DNA from: JAQBDA01 sp041301185
GTDB lineage: Bacteria > Chloroflexota > Anaerolineae > Anaerolineales > UBA4823
Length of the DNA: 21,115 nucleotides
Direction of reading: 5' to 3'
NCBI GenBank assembly: GCA_041301185.1
Contig: JBFYSV010000177.1
Location: 1 to 21,115, forward strand
The translations under genes were made by a program, and so were the position numbers. Each line of letters begins with the position of its first letter. The stretch's first letter is position 1. Under the pieces are notes generated by a model, which was not told the DNA's origin, did not search any database, and saw only the letters and a list, made by a program, of their open reading frames with translations. Shown here one piece after another: positions 15,212-21,115 of the stretch.

Positions 15212-15994
15212 TTAGCGATCCGCCAGCTCTTCAACGTTTTTATACCATTTGACCTTCTCGCCGACTTTGGAGCGGAGTTTCCAGCGAGTGGATTTGGGTG
15301 TCTTATCGATATAAGCCAGCAGCTCATCGATATGACCGCGCACGATGCGCTTGTCTTGCTCGCTGAGCTGGCTGTACTGATCCATGATCTCGTAAGTCAG
15401 CTTCAGATTGCCGGTGACGGTGCGCCAAAAGCCCCAATCGCTTGCCAGCAATCCGCAGATGATATTGACATTGATCGTCTCGGCATCGCTTTTTCCGAGG
15501 GGATGCTCGCGCAGCAGCATGATGGTGTCAATCAGGTCTTTTTCGTTGATCTGGGCGATCTGCATTTTTTCCAGAAGCAGCTCAGCCAGGGGCAGGGTCA
15601 GCTTTTCCGCTTCCAGACGATTTTTCAGGGGGAGGACATGGGAGAAGTCCAGCTTGTCAAAGAAGATGTCGATATGGCGCCCGTAGAGCGGGTCGTGGAA
15701 GAGCAGGCGGAACTCGCTGAACAAGCGAGTGACCATCTTGTCTTCTTCGTAGCCCAACTCGGGCAGCAGGCGGAGGATATCTTTGAAGTTTGAGCGGTAG
15801 GAAGCAAAATCGATATCTGTGAAGACCCTACCCAGGGAATCCTGCAGGTAGCCGAACTCGGGGCAATGGGTGCGGAATGCCAGGGCGCCGATCAGGCGCA
15901 GGATCATGTGATGGTTTTCAGGCTGCGCCAGGGCATCCAGGATGCGGGTTCTTTCGGTGTAGAAATCTTGCTGAATTTCTCCGTATTTGCCCAT
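15212..15994 (-). CDS. Nucleotidyltransferase-fold protein (AbiEii/MNT-like)
   Basis: The 260-residue product is not one I can name, but it shows nucleotidyltransferase-like blocks in order. These are LRLIGALAFRTHCPE (32-46) as the substrate loop, the acidic pair FTDIDFASY (58-66), a third acidic strand HIDIFFDKL (107-115), and LAELLLEKMQIAQINEKDLIDTIMLL (137-161). The last resembles the helix found after the core in AbiEii-type and related proteins. It would transfer a nucleotide from NTP to an unknown acceptor. No antitoxin-like neighbour is present, so a toxin role is not supported. It starts 4 bases after the metallophosphoesterase stop and ends 14 bases before the aminotransferase start. 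Confidence 0.6.
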   Translation of the reverse strand: MGKYGEIQQDFYTERTRILDALAQPENHHMILRLIGALAFRTHCPEFGYLQDSLGRVFTDIDFASYRSNFKDILRLLPELGYEEDKMVTRLFSEFRLLFHDPLYGRHIDIFFDKLDFSHVLPLKNRLEAEKLTLPLAELLLEKMQIAQINEKDLIDTIMLLREHPLGKSDAETINVNIICGLLASDWGFWRTVTGNLKLTYEIMDQYSQLSEQDKRIVRGHIDELLAYIDKTPKSTRWKLRSKVGEKVKWYKNVEELADR

Positions 15995-15998
15995 AGAT

Positions 15999-16988
15999 TT
16001 ATCCAGAGATCAGCACGTGACCTTTGATGCGGTCCGGCTCAAGGTTGATGATAGCAGCTTTCATGATCCCTTCGGCGTACTCGCTGCCGGCGTTGATCGC
16101 CAGGGTTTTACCGATGCGGGTGTGCCCGGCGGCTTCGTGGATGTGACCGTGCAGGGTGAGCAGAGGCTGCACGTCTTCTATGATCTTGCGCACGGCGGTG
16201 CTGCCGACAGGTTTCATCATGATCTGCCCGCCGCGGGCGATGATCTGCAGGTTCTCGTCCAGCTCGGGGCAGACATCCAACCCGGAGTTGTATGGCGGCA
16301 CGTGCAATACCAAGACTGCCTGGCTGGGGTTTTGCAGCTGACCAACCAGCGTGTCCAGGATGACCCTTAATTGGTCTTCCTCGGTATCCCGGTTGCACTT
16401 CCAGGGGGTCATGTTGGAGTTGGACATGCCGACCAGCTCGTGATGCTCGTCCAGCCAGTAGCGCTTGCCGTCCGGGTTGAAGATACCGGCGTCCTCATAC
16501 TCGGCGATCACCTGGTCGATGGAGAATAAATCGTCATTACCGGGCAGGAAGTAGAGCGGAATTCCACGTGGGGTGAGTTTTTCCCGGTACAGGGTCAGCC
16601 AATTGCGGATACGCTGGCACATCTCTTGCTCGAAGCGTGCGCCCATCTTCTTAGGATCACCCTCCAGCTCGGCAGCTTCATCCTGCTCGAGGATGATCGG
16701 GTAGAAGCCGACATTGCTGATGGTCTGGGTGAACTTCTCCAGCTCAGCGGGAGTGGACGGCTCTTCTTTGCGCCCGAAGAGATAGCCTTGATACTTGCCG
16801 CCGCCCTGGTGGATGACCGGGATCATAGCTTTACCGGTCAGATCGCCGCCGGTGATGAGCACGTTGGCCTCGTACTGCATGGCAGCCGATAGAAACTTGC
16901 GGAAGAAAGCTTCTGAGCCATGGAAATCGGAGGCATACAGGATACGGGTAATTTTGTTTTTCTCTTGACTCTTCTTTTTAAAGAACAT
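15999..16988 (-). CDS. Calcineurin-like metallophosphoesterase
   Basis: The 329-residue product carries the five metal-binding blocks of the family: SDFHG (Asp21, His23), GGDLTGK (Asp49), PGNDD (Asn151, Asp152), LHVPPY (His229) and LHGHIHE (His282, His284). It should hydrolyse a phosphomonoester or phosphodiester with two metal ions in the cytoplasm; the substrate is not evident. An insert of about 85 residues (55-140), mostly helical and charged, separates blocks II and III and is larger than usual. AGGA lies seven to eight bases before the ATG. It is the first gene of a five-gene leftward unit, with a TATAAT promoter just upstream. Confidence 0.92.
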   Translation of the reverse strand: MFFKKKSQEKNKITRILYASDFHGSEAFFRKFLSAAMQYEANVLITGGDLTGKAMIPVIHQGGGKYQGYLFGRKEEPSTPAELEKFTQTISNVGFYPIILEQDEAAELEGDPKKMGARFEQEMCQRIRNWLTLYREKLTPRGIPLYFLPGNDDLFSIDQVIAEYEDAGIFNPDGKRYWLDEHHELVGMSNSNMTPWKCNRDTEEDQLRVILDTLVGQLQNPSQAVLVLHVPPYNSGLDVCPELDENLQIIARGGQIMMKPVGSTAVRKIIEDVQPLLTLHGHIHEAAGHTRIGKTLAINAGSEYAEGIMKAAIINLEPDRIKGHVLISG

Positions 16989-17016
16989 GCGCTTATCCTG
17001 CGGAAAAGATTGTTGA

Positions 17017-17045
17017 ATTATATCAATTCGGGATAGATATGCTAA
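17017..17045 (-). promoter_or_regulatory. Promoter of the five-gene metallophosphoesterase unit
   Basis: On the minus strand a perfect TATAAT (17017-17022) lies 17 bases from TTAGCA (17040-17045), which matches TTGACA at four of six positions. Transcription would start near 17010, leaving a leader of about 20 bases. Confidence 0.65.
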
Positions 17046-17048
17046 TCA

Positions 17049-17068
17049 CTTAAGAATATATTCTTGAG
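17049..17068. promoter_or_regulatory. 20-bp near-perfect palindrome upstream of the -35 box
   Basis: The core AAGAATATATTCTT (17052-17065) is a perfect 14-bp palindrome. Three flanking bases on each side extend it to 20 bp with one mismatched pair. It ends three bases from the -35 box of the promoter at 17017-17045, a place where an activator or repressor dimer could bind. Confidence 0.55.
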
Positions 17069-17085
17069 GTAACTTGAACCTTCGA

Positions 17086-17147
17086 CCCTCACCCCGGCCC
17101 TCCCCCGTTTCCGGGGGAGGGGGAAGGAGGGGCTGGGAAATGTGAGG
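17086..17147. repeat. C/G-rich intergenic palindromic repeat
   Basis: CCCTCACCCCGGCCCTCCCCC is followed after GTTTCC by GGGGGAGGGGG and further G-rich sequence ending TGTGAGG. The inner arms pair over nine bases and the outer CCTCACC/TGTGAGG partly. Sequences of this style are scattered between genes of many bacteria. It separates the APC permease end (17205) from the metallophosphoesterase promoter. A further small hairpin (GTACC/GGTAC, 17155-17169) lies next to it without a T run. Confidence 0.65.
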
Positions 17148-17204
17148 CTGGCATGTACCGCAATGGTACTCGGACGTGCCATCTCATATCGCCAGATCAG
17201 AGAC

Positions 17205-18827
17205 TTATACCGGCGGGACGGACTGGAAGGTCCATTTGATATCGATGCCTTCGTTCTTCATGCGGTACCAGCGGGCGATATAGAAGACCGCCAGACCGCT
17301 AATCACCAGCCCAACCAATATCATCAGCTTGGTACCGGTGATGCCGCCGCCGACTGCCGGATAGGCAAATGTGGCGTAGATCATCCAGATCATATAGGCG
17401 AGGGTGATTCCGCCAACGATCGTCACGACCGGGATCTTACCAATCTTCCTGCGCACGAAAGCGCTGGAGTTTTCGAATAAATCTGGTTTCAGGTAGGGGA
17501 AGAGGGTAATTGCCGTCACGGGGACAAACATTGTGCAGACAGCGAAAAATACGAAGTTGAGCTGGGCGCCCATCACGCTGCCCAGGGCGGCATCGATCAC
17601 GCCGATCTCTGCGATGATGGCGATGATGATGATCGATACGATCGGGCTGTGCAGTTTGGGGTGGATCCAGCAGACGGCTTCGGGGATCAGGCGGTCGAAG
17701 GACCAGGCGAAGACGATGCGCGAGCAGTAGAAGAAGTAGGTCTGCGCCAGGTTGATCAGGGTGTAGATCCACACGAAAGCGATGAACAGGATCAATGGGA
17801 AGCTAGGCCTGACCACCGCCGCGAAGAAGGTGATATACGGCATGGTCAGGTTCTCCCCGGCGAAGGCAGGTGTTTGCGCCAGGTAACTTTCTGCAGCGAT
17901 CCAATTTAGCGGAACCAGGCGTTGCAGCAGAATGGCTCCCAAGACGAAGATCACCCAGGTGACGATCAGGGATGACCAGCTACCCGCCAGGAGGGTCTTA
18001 TCGGCTTGCTTGACTTCTCCAGCAAAGAAAGTGGGGATATAGTAGCCGTAGAAGACCCAGAAGCCCATGATCAAGCCAGCCAACGTCATCAGGGCGACAT
18101 TGGGGTTGGTCACCATACCCAGCGCTTCGGCTTGTGGGATGCGTGAAGCATAGCTACCAGCACCCATGAACTTATCCCATGCCTCCGGAAACTGGGATAC
18201 CGGTGTTAGCAACTGGAGGTAGATGATCGCCCAAGCGAGCAAGCCGAGGAAGAAACCTACTTCCAGGATGCGTACGATGGTGCGAGTAGGCAGGATCATC
18301 AGCAGGAAGGTGATGATGGCGCAGATCGTGCCGATGACGATGATCCCGGTTTTCCCAGCGGACCAACTGGCAAATTCGACCAATCCTGGATTGTTGAAGA
18401 TGATGCCCATGGTTTTGGTCAGGGTGGGTAAAGCCACCAGAGGGATCCAGGCGATCAGTGAGCCAGCAACCATGGCGCTAAAGATGACCAGGGTCCAGCT
18501 GGCTGCGAAGGCGAGGGGCGGGCTAAGCACCCGGCTGGCAAGGGTGTAATCTGCAGCCGAGCGCGGCATGGTGGCGCCGATGCAGGCATAGGTATAAGCG
18601 TGAAACAGGCAGAAGATCATGGCAATGGTGAGCACGCCGATGATGCTGCTGCCGGGCCATACGCCTGCAATCCAGGAATAAGGAATCAAGCCTGATGATG
18701 ACAGGCTGATGCAGTGGACACCGAACACCATGGCGCCGAAAATGCCAATGGTGCGGATCAGTCCTGAACTCTTTCTTGCGTATAGTTTGCGGTCTCCCGC
18801 TCCGGATGGAGCGACCATCTCTGTCAT
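17205..18827 (-). CDS. APC-superfamily amino acid/polyamine-type permease
   Basis: The 540-residue polytopic membrane protein has about 12 predicted hydrophobic helices. The N-terminal pattern is KSSGLIRTIGIFGAMVFGVHCISLSSSG, where the unwound first helix of APC transporters binds substrate. Later segments include GFWVFYGYYIPTFFAGEVKQADKT, matching the family's sixth-helix region and the loop after it. Such proteins take up amino acids, amines or related metabolites by symport or exchange; the substrate cannot be told. GGAGG is well placed before the ATG. It lies 94 bases downstream of a GntR/HutC regulator on the same strand, with an inverted repeat between them. Confidence 0.88.
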   Translation of the reverse strand: MTEMVAPSGAGDRKLYARKSSGLIRTIGIFGAMVFGVHCISLSSSGLIPYSWIAGVWPGSSIIGVLTIAMIFCLFHAYTYACIGATMPRSAADYTLASRVLSPPLAFAASWTLVIFSAMVAGSLIAWIPLVALPTLTKTMGIIFNNPGLVEFASWSAGKTGIIVIGTICAIITFLLMILPTRTIVRILEVGFFLGLLAWAIIYLQLLTPVSQFPEAWDKFMGAGSYASRIPQAEALGMVTNPNVALMTLAGLIMGFWVFYGYYIPTFFAGEVKQADKTLLAGSWSSLIVTWVIFVLGAILLQRLVPLNWIAAESYLAQTPAFAGENLTMPYITFFAAVVRPSFPLILFIAFVWIYTLINLAQTYFFYCSRIVFAWSFDRLIPEAVCWIHPKLHSPIVSIIIIAIIAEIGVIDAALGSVMGAQLNFVFFAVCTMFVPVTAITLFPYLKPDLFENSSAFVRRKIGKIPVVTIVGGITLAYMIWMIYATFAYPAVGGGITGTKLMILVGLVISGLAVFYIARWYRMKNEGIDIKWTFQSVPPV

Positions 18828-18864
18828 AGTATTACCTCCAGGTCAGGTTTGGATGGGGATTGAG

Positions 18865-18880
18865 ATACTCAAGCGAGTAT
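18865..18880. promoter_or_regulatory. Inverted repeat ATACTC-N4-GAGTAT, possible operator
   Basis: Perfect 6-base arms lie on each side of AAGC, in the 94-base gap between the GntR/HutC regulator and the APC permease. Position and symmetry suit a site for the regulator or another dimer. Two tandem ATGCTTG copies lie close by (about 18897-18911). No clear promoter was found in the gap. Confidence 0.45.
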
Positions 18881-18921
18881 GGCACTTTATCGATGATGCT
18901 TGGATGCTTGCATTCTCCTTT

Positions 18922-19692
18922 CTATCCATTCTCCTCCAACTGGATACTTAAACGAACCCGGGCATAATCACTGCGGAGCAGATCCTGGGAGTACAAGACC
19001 GGACGGTGGTCCTCCTGGCGAAAAACAGCTCGGGTAATCATCAACAATGGAAAGCCGTCCTCCACACGCAACTGGCGGGCGGCGATCTCGCTGGCGACAA
19101 TCGACTCGATGCTCTGGTCGATGTGCGAGACACGGATCTGGTAAGCCTGGACGAGCAGATCGTAGACGGAGGTCTTTTCCAGATCGTAATCCTGCAATCC
19201 AGGGCAGCGCTCGCAGGGGAAGAAAGAACGTTCCAGGATAACCGGGACGCGGTTTGCCAGGCAAAGCAGTACGACCCGGTAAAGGCTGTGACCAATGCTC
19301 ACCTGCAGGCGCTCAGCAAGGCGGCGGCTGGCGGGGACTTCGTCGAATTCTAGCAGCTGGCGGGAGACGCGCAGCCCGCGCGAGCGCATGGCATTGGTAT
19401 AGCTCACTAGCTCCGAGGCGGCATACTCGACCTTTTGTTTGGCGACAAAGGTGCCGGCGCCGTGAACACGCTCGACTAGACCCTCATTGACCAGCTCGGT
19501 GATCGCCCGGCGGACGGTCATGCGGCTGACACCCAGCTCGGTGCTCAGCTCGCGTTCGGAAGGGATGCGCGACTCGGGTTTGAGCTCGCCGGAGACGATC
19601 TGCTCGGCAAGATATTCCTGGATCTGCAAGTAGAGTGGCTTATGCAGATAGGTCGGGGTAACCTGTTCCTGAGATGGATCGAGTTTGATCAT
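18922..19692 (-). CDS. GntR-family (HutC subfamily) transcriptional regulator
   Basis: The 256-residue product has a winged helix-turn-helix domain (about 15-85) with LYLQIQEYLAEQIVSGEL, the IPSERELSTELGVSRMTVRRAI recognition region and GLVERVHGAGTFVA as the wing. A UTRA ligand domain follows (about 100-245), which binds a small effector and releases DNA. The subfamily usually controls the next transport or catabolic genes, here the APC permease, whose substrate or a product of it would be the effector. I prefer the ATG at 19690-19692, with GTGGGTG upstream, over the in-frame GTG three codons earlier. It probably also controls itself from the gap at 19693-20046. Confidence 0.93.
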   Translation of the reverse strand: MIKLDPSQEQVTPTYLHKPLYLQIQEYLAEQIVSGELKPESRIPSERELSTELGVSRMTVRRAITELVNEGLVERVHGAGTFVAKQKVEYAASELVSYTNAMRSRGLRVSRQLLEFDEVPASRRLAERLQVSIGHSLYRVVLLCLANRVPVILERSFFPCERCPGLQDYDLEKTSVYDLLVQAYQIRVSHIDQSIESIVASEIAARQLRVEDGFPLLMITRAVFRQEDHRPVLYSQDLLRSDYARVRLSIQLEENG

Positions 19693-20046
19693 CGTTTGCA
19701 CCCACAGGCGAACCGCTCATTGCTGCTGAGAGGTGGTTACTGGTTAGTGGTATAGTCGATCGTGCATAGAATGTGGCAGGAACCGGATGCTGTTACACTG
19801 ATTAATGATTTTAGTGTAATTTATTGAGTTGTCTTGTGATAGAAATCACCCATTAATGATGACATACTGCACATCTTCGGCTGAAACTTTACGCCCTTGC
19901 AGGAAAACAAGCTGGTTAATCGATTATGCCAGTTATACCAGTTAACACTCGTGGATTTAAATAGTTACGAGTGGTTTGTGGATATGCGAGCGATTGCCCG
20001 CCGGATCAAAATGCGCCAGACCTGCCGGGCGTGCTATAATCGGCGC
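19693..20046. promoter_or_regulatory. Regulatory gap with inverted repeats and a CRP-like site
   Basis: This is the longest stretch without a firm gene. TTACACT (19793-19799) and AGTGTAA (19813-19819) form a perfect inverted repeat with centres 20 bp apart. The nonamer ATTAATGAT occurs at 19801-19809 and 19852-19860. TGTGATAGAAATCACC (19835-19850) matches the CRP/FNR-type pattern TGTGA-N6-TCACA at nine of ten fixed positions. The minus-strand GntR gene and the plus-strand gene at 20047 diverge from it. An in-frame extension of the latter up to a TTG at 19897 is possible but lacks a ribosome site. Confidence 0.55.
20032..20040 (+). promoter_or_regulatory. Extended -10 box, possible leaderless start
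   Basis: TGCTATAAT is an extended -10 with a perfect TATAAT (20035-20040). Only six bases separate it from the ATG at 20047, so the usual start point would fall on the A of that ATG. No -35 box is evident. Confidence 0.55.
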
Positions 20047-20550
20047 ATGCTGAAGGGTTTTTGGGAGCGAATCGAGAAACGCCGCGCACAGGCTCTGCTG
20101 GAAAGCGTACAGACCTGGTATGCCACCAGCCTGAGTGTGAGCGAGATCTGCGGGGAGGCACTCCACGACCTGGCGCTGATCCAGGCGGATATCGGCACCG
20201 TGCTGGATAAGGCAGACCGCAAGCTGTTCCAATACCGGAACGATGCCTCGGACGCACGGCTCGAAGTGCGGCGGCATAACCCCCAGCTAGCCAGCCAGAT
20301 TGGCGAAGTGACCCAGCAGGTGTACGAGCTGCGCAATCTTACGGCGAAATTCCTGATCCGCGCTCAGGGTCCCAGCCCGTTTGCCGGATCACGGACAGAA
20401 GGCGAGCTGCAGGCGGCTTATTACGAGCGTGCCTTGAACGAGGCGGGATTTCAAGCCAGGAATATGAAAATCCAGCTGGACCAAACGATCCGCACCATGT
20501 GGCCCGAGTTGGAGAAGCTGGTCCGCCAGGCAGAAAAAGCACTCCTTTAA
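20047..20550 (+). CDS. Hypothetical helical protein
   Basis: This is a 167-residue soluble protein I do not recognise. It is charged and appears almost wholly helical, with no membrane segment, signal peptide or cysteine pattern. Likely long amphipathic helices are at about residues 1-35, 35-70 and 130-167, and there is a short Gly/Pro/Ser-rich turn (QGPSPFAGSRTEGE) near 110-120. There is no ribosome site before the ATG at 20047. The TATAAT six bases upstream suggests a leaderless message. In-frame upstream starts (ATG 19984, TTG 19897) also lack good ribosome sites. It stands alone between a divergent regulator and a DUF2723 gene. Confidence 0.65.
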   Translation: MLKGFWERIEKRRAQALLESVQTWYATSLSVSEICGEALHDLALIQADIGTVLDKADRKLFQYRNDASDARLEVRRHNPQLASQIGEVTQQVYELRNLTAKFLIRAQGPSPFAGSRTEGELQAAYYERALNEAGFQARNMKIQLDQTIRTMWPELEKLVRQAEKALL

Positions 20551-20816
20551 GCCAATCCAATCGAGATTTTTGTTCGTACGTATGGGTACAGGTGCGAACA
20601 TCCTTTGGCGCGCCAGAAGCTCGCAAGAATGCGAGAATTCATTTTTGTGAATTCATGGTCAATATCGGGGCTGATCCCCAGCACAGACAAATTTCCGAAC
20701 GCTGTCTTGAAAAATGAAGAATAAATGAGAGAACGGTGAGTTAGGCATAACTTTTAGGGTAGAAATATTACTAATATTATGAAGATTGCCATATATCACT
20801 TGCCTGCGAGAACCCG
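20551..20816. other. Intergenic region with several small hairpins
   Basis: No gene is supported. There are three adjacent inverted repeats: GTTCGTAC/GTGCGAAC (20572-20599, one G-T pair), CTCGCA/TGCGAG with a four-base loop (20620-20635), and GAATTCA/TGAATTC (20635-20654). None is followed by a clear T run, so termination after the gene at 20047-20550 is uncertain. The last 80 bases are AT-rich and may hold the promoter of the DUF2723 gene. Confidence 0.55.
20764..20778. promoter_or_regulatory. 15-bp perfect palindrome AATATTA-C-TAATATT
   Basis: The palindrome lies 38 bases before the ATG at 20817 in AT-rich sequence that includes -10-like TAATAT and TATTAT, with no good -35 box. It could be an operator over the promoter of the DUF2723 gene, or simply AT-rich promoter sequence. 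Confidence 0.4.
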
Positions 20817-21115
20817 ATGAGCATAGAACCCCGCCAATCTACCGCTGAGACCACTTCATTGCCCGCAGCTATCGTTGCGAGCCTAAAAGGGCTGGATTCC
20901 ATTCGATCCATCGCCCGGATGGTGGATTGGCGCAGCCTGGCGGCGTTCTTCGTGCCGCTGGCCGTCTACCTGCGCACCCTGGCACCGACCATCTACAACC
21001 TGGATAGCGCCGAGCTGACCACGGCAGCCTATACCGGCGGGCTGATGCGCGCCACGGGCTACCCGCTGTATCTGAGCATCGGCTATCTCTGGTCGCGGCT
21101 GCCGCTAGGCGATGT
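20817..21115 (+). CDS. DUF2723 membrane protein (glycosyltransferase-like), 3' truncated by window
   Basis: The reading frame stays open to the window edge, giving the first 99 residues. After a hydrophilic N-terminus of about 38 residues comes a hydrophobic segment LAAFFVPLAVYLRTLAPTIYN. Then comes the family hallmark: an LDSAELTTAAYTGG block followed by GYPLYLSIGYLWSRLPLGD, matching the DUF2723 pattern in which the acidic pair Asp-Ser-(A/G)-Glu sits in the first loop, as in GT-C glycosyltransferases. Full members have many membrane helices and are related to the TMEM260 type of protein O-mannosyltransferase. The ribosome site is weak (GCGAG). A later in-frame ATG at residue 35 is the alternative start. 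Confidence 0.85.
   Translation, partial: MSIEPRQSTAETTSLPAAIVASLKGLDSIRSIARMVDWRSLAAFFVPLAVYLRTLAPTIYNLDSAELTTAAYTGGLMRATGYPLYLSIGYLWSRLPLGD

Noticed and set aside
15212..15994. AbiEii-type toxin of a toxin-antitoxin pair
   Set aside because: No small antitoxin gene accompanies it, and it is embedded in a metabolic-looking unit.

Overview
The window is about 21 kb of GC-rich, gene-dense bacterial chromosome with short gaps and several multigene transcription units. Nothing looks like a phage, plasmid or CRISPR region, and no tRNA or rRNA gene was seen. The gene mix suggests a Chloroflexota bacterium, probably of the Anaerolineae type: paired CarD-like regulators beside an RRM protein, a PRC-barrel/DUF1269 protein next to a 'sensor'-domain membrane protein, a PTR1-like reductase with folB and folK, and a DUF2723 membrane protein. 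That assignment is inferred from gene style and was not tested.

Layout. (1) 38-1628, minus strand: a folate unit reading PTR1-like reductase, folB, folK. (2) 1726-7727, plus strand: a six-gene unit of a small protein, a P2A calcium-type ATPase, a PRC-barrel/DUF1269 protein, a sensor-domain membrane protein, another small protein and a SagB-type nitroreductase, closed by a terminator at 7754. Units 1 and 2 diverge from two -10 boxes 25 bp apart. (3) 7970-10096, plus strand: an ABC exporter permease and ATPase behind a consensus promoter carrying repeated TGTACA boxes. A 97-bp fold-back, MITE-like element lies between the two genes, and a strong terminator follows. (4) 10194-11610, minus strand: CarD-like, RRM protein, CarD-like. 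(5) 11821-16988, minus strand: a five-gene unit reading metallophosphoesterase, nucleotidyltransferase-like protein, HisC-like aminotransferase, FGGY sugar kinase and a degenerate NERD-like membrane protein, with a promoter at 17017-17045 and a terminator at 11702-11732. (6) 17205-19692, minus strand: a GntR/HutC regulator followed by an APC permease. (7) 19693-20046: a regulatory gap with several inverted repeats, including a CRP-like site. (8) 20047-20550, plus strand: an unknown helical protein, possibly leaderless. (9) 20817 to the end: the start of a DUF2723 glycosyltransferase-like membrane protein cut by the window edge.

How the genes work together. Unit 1 makes and possibly reduces pterins for folate. 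Unit 2 couples a cation pump to membrane-associated proteins of unknown role. Unit 3 looks like an inducible HrtAB- or MacB-like exporter under a repressor that is not in the window. Unit 4 is probably expression control. Unit 5 is a tightly packed set with no pathway I recognise, and is the best candidate for an undescribed functional module together with unit 2. Unit 6 is a regulated uptake system of unknown substrate.
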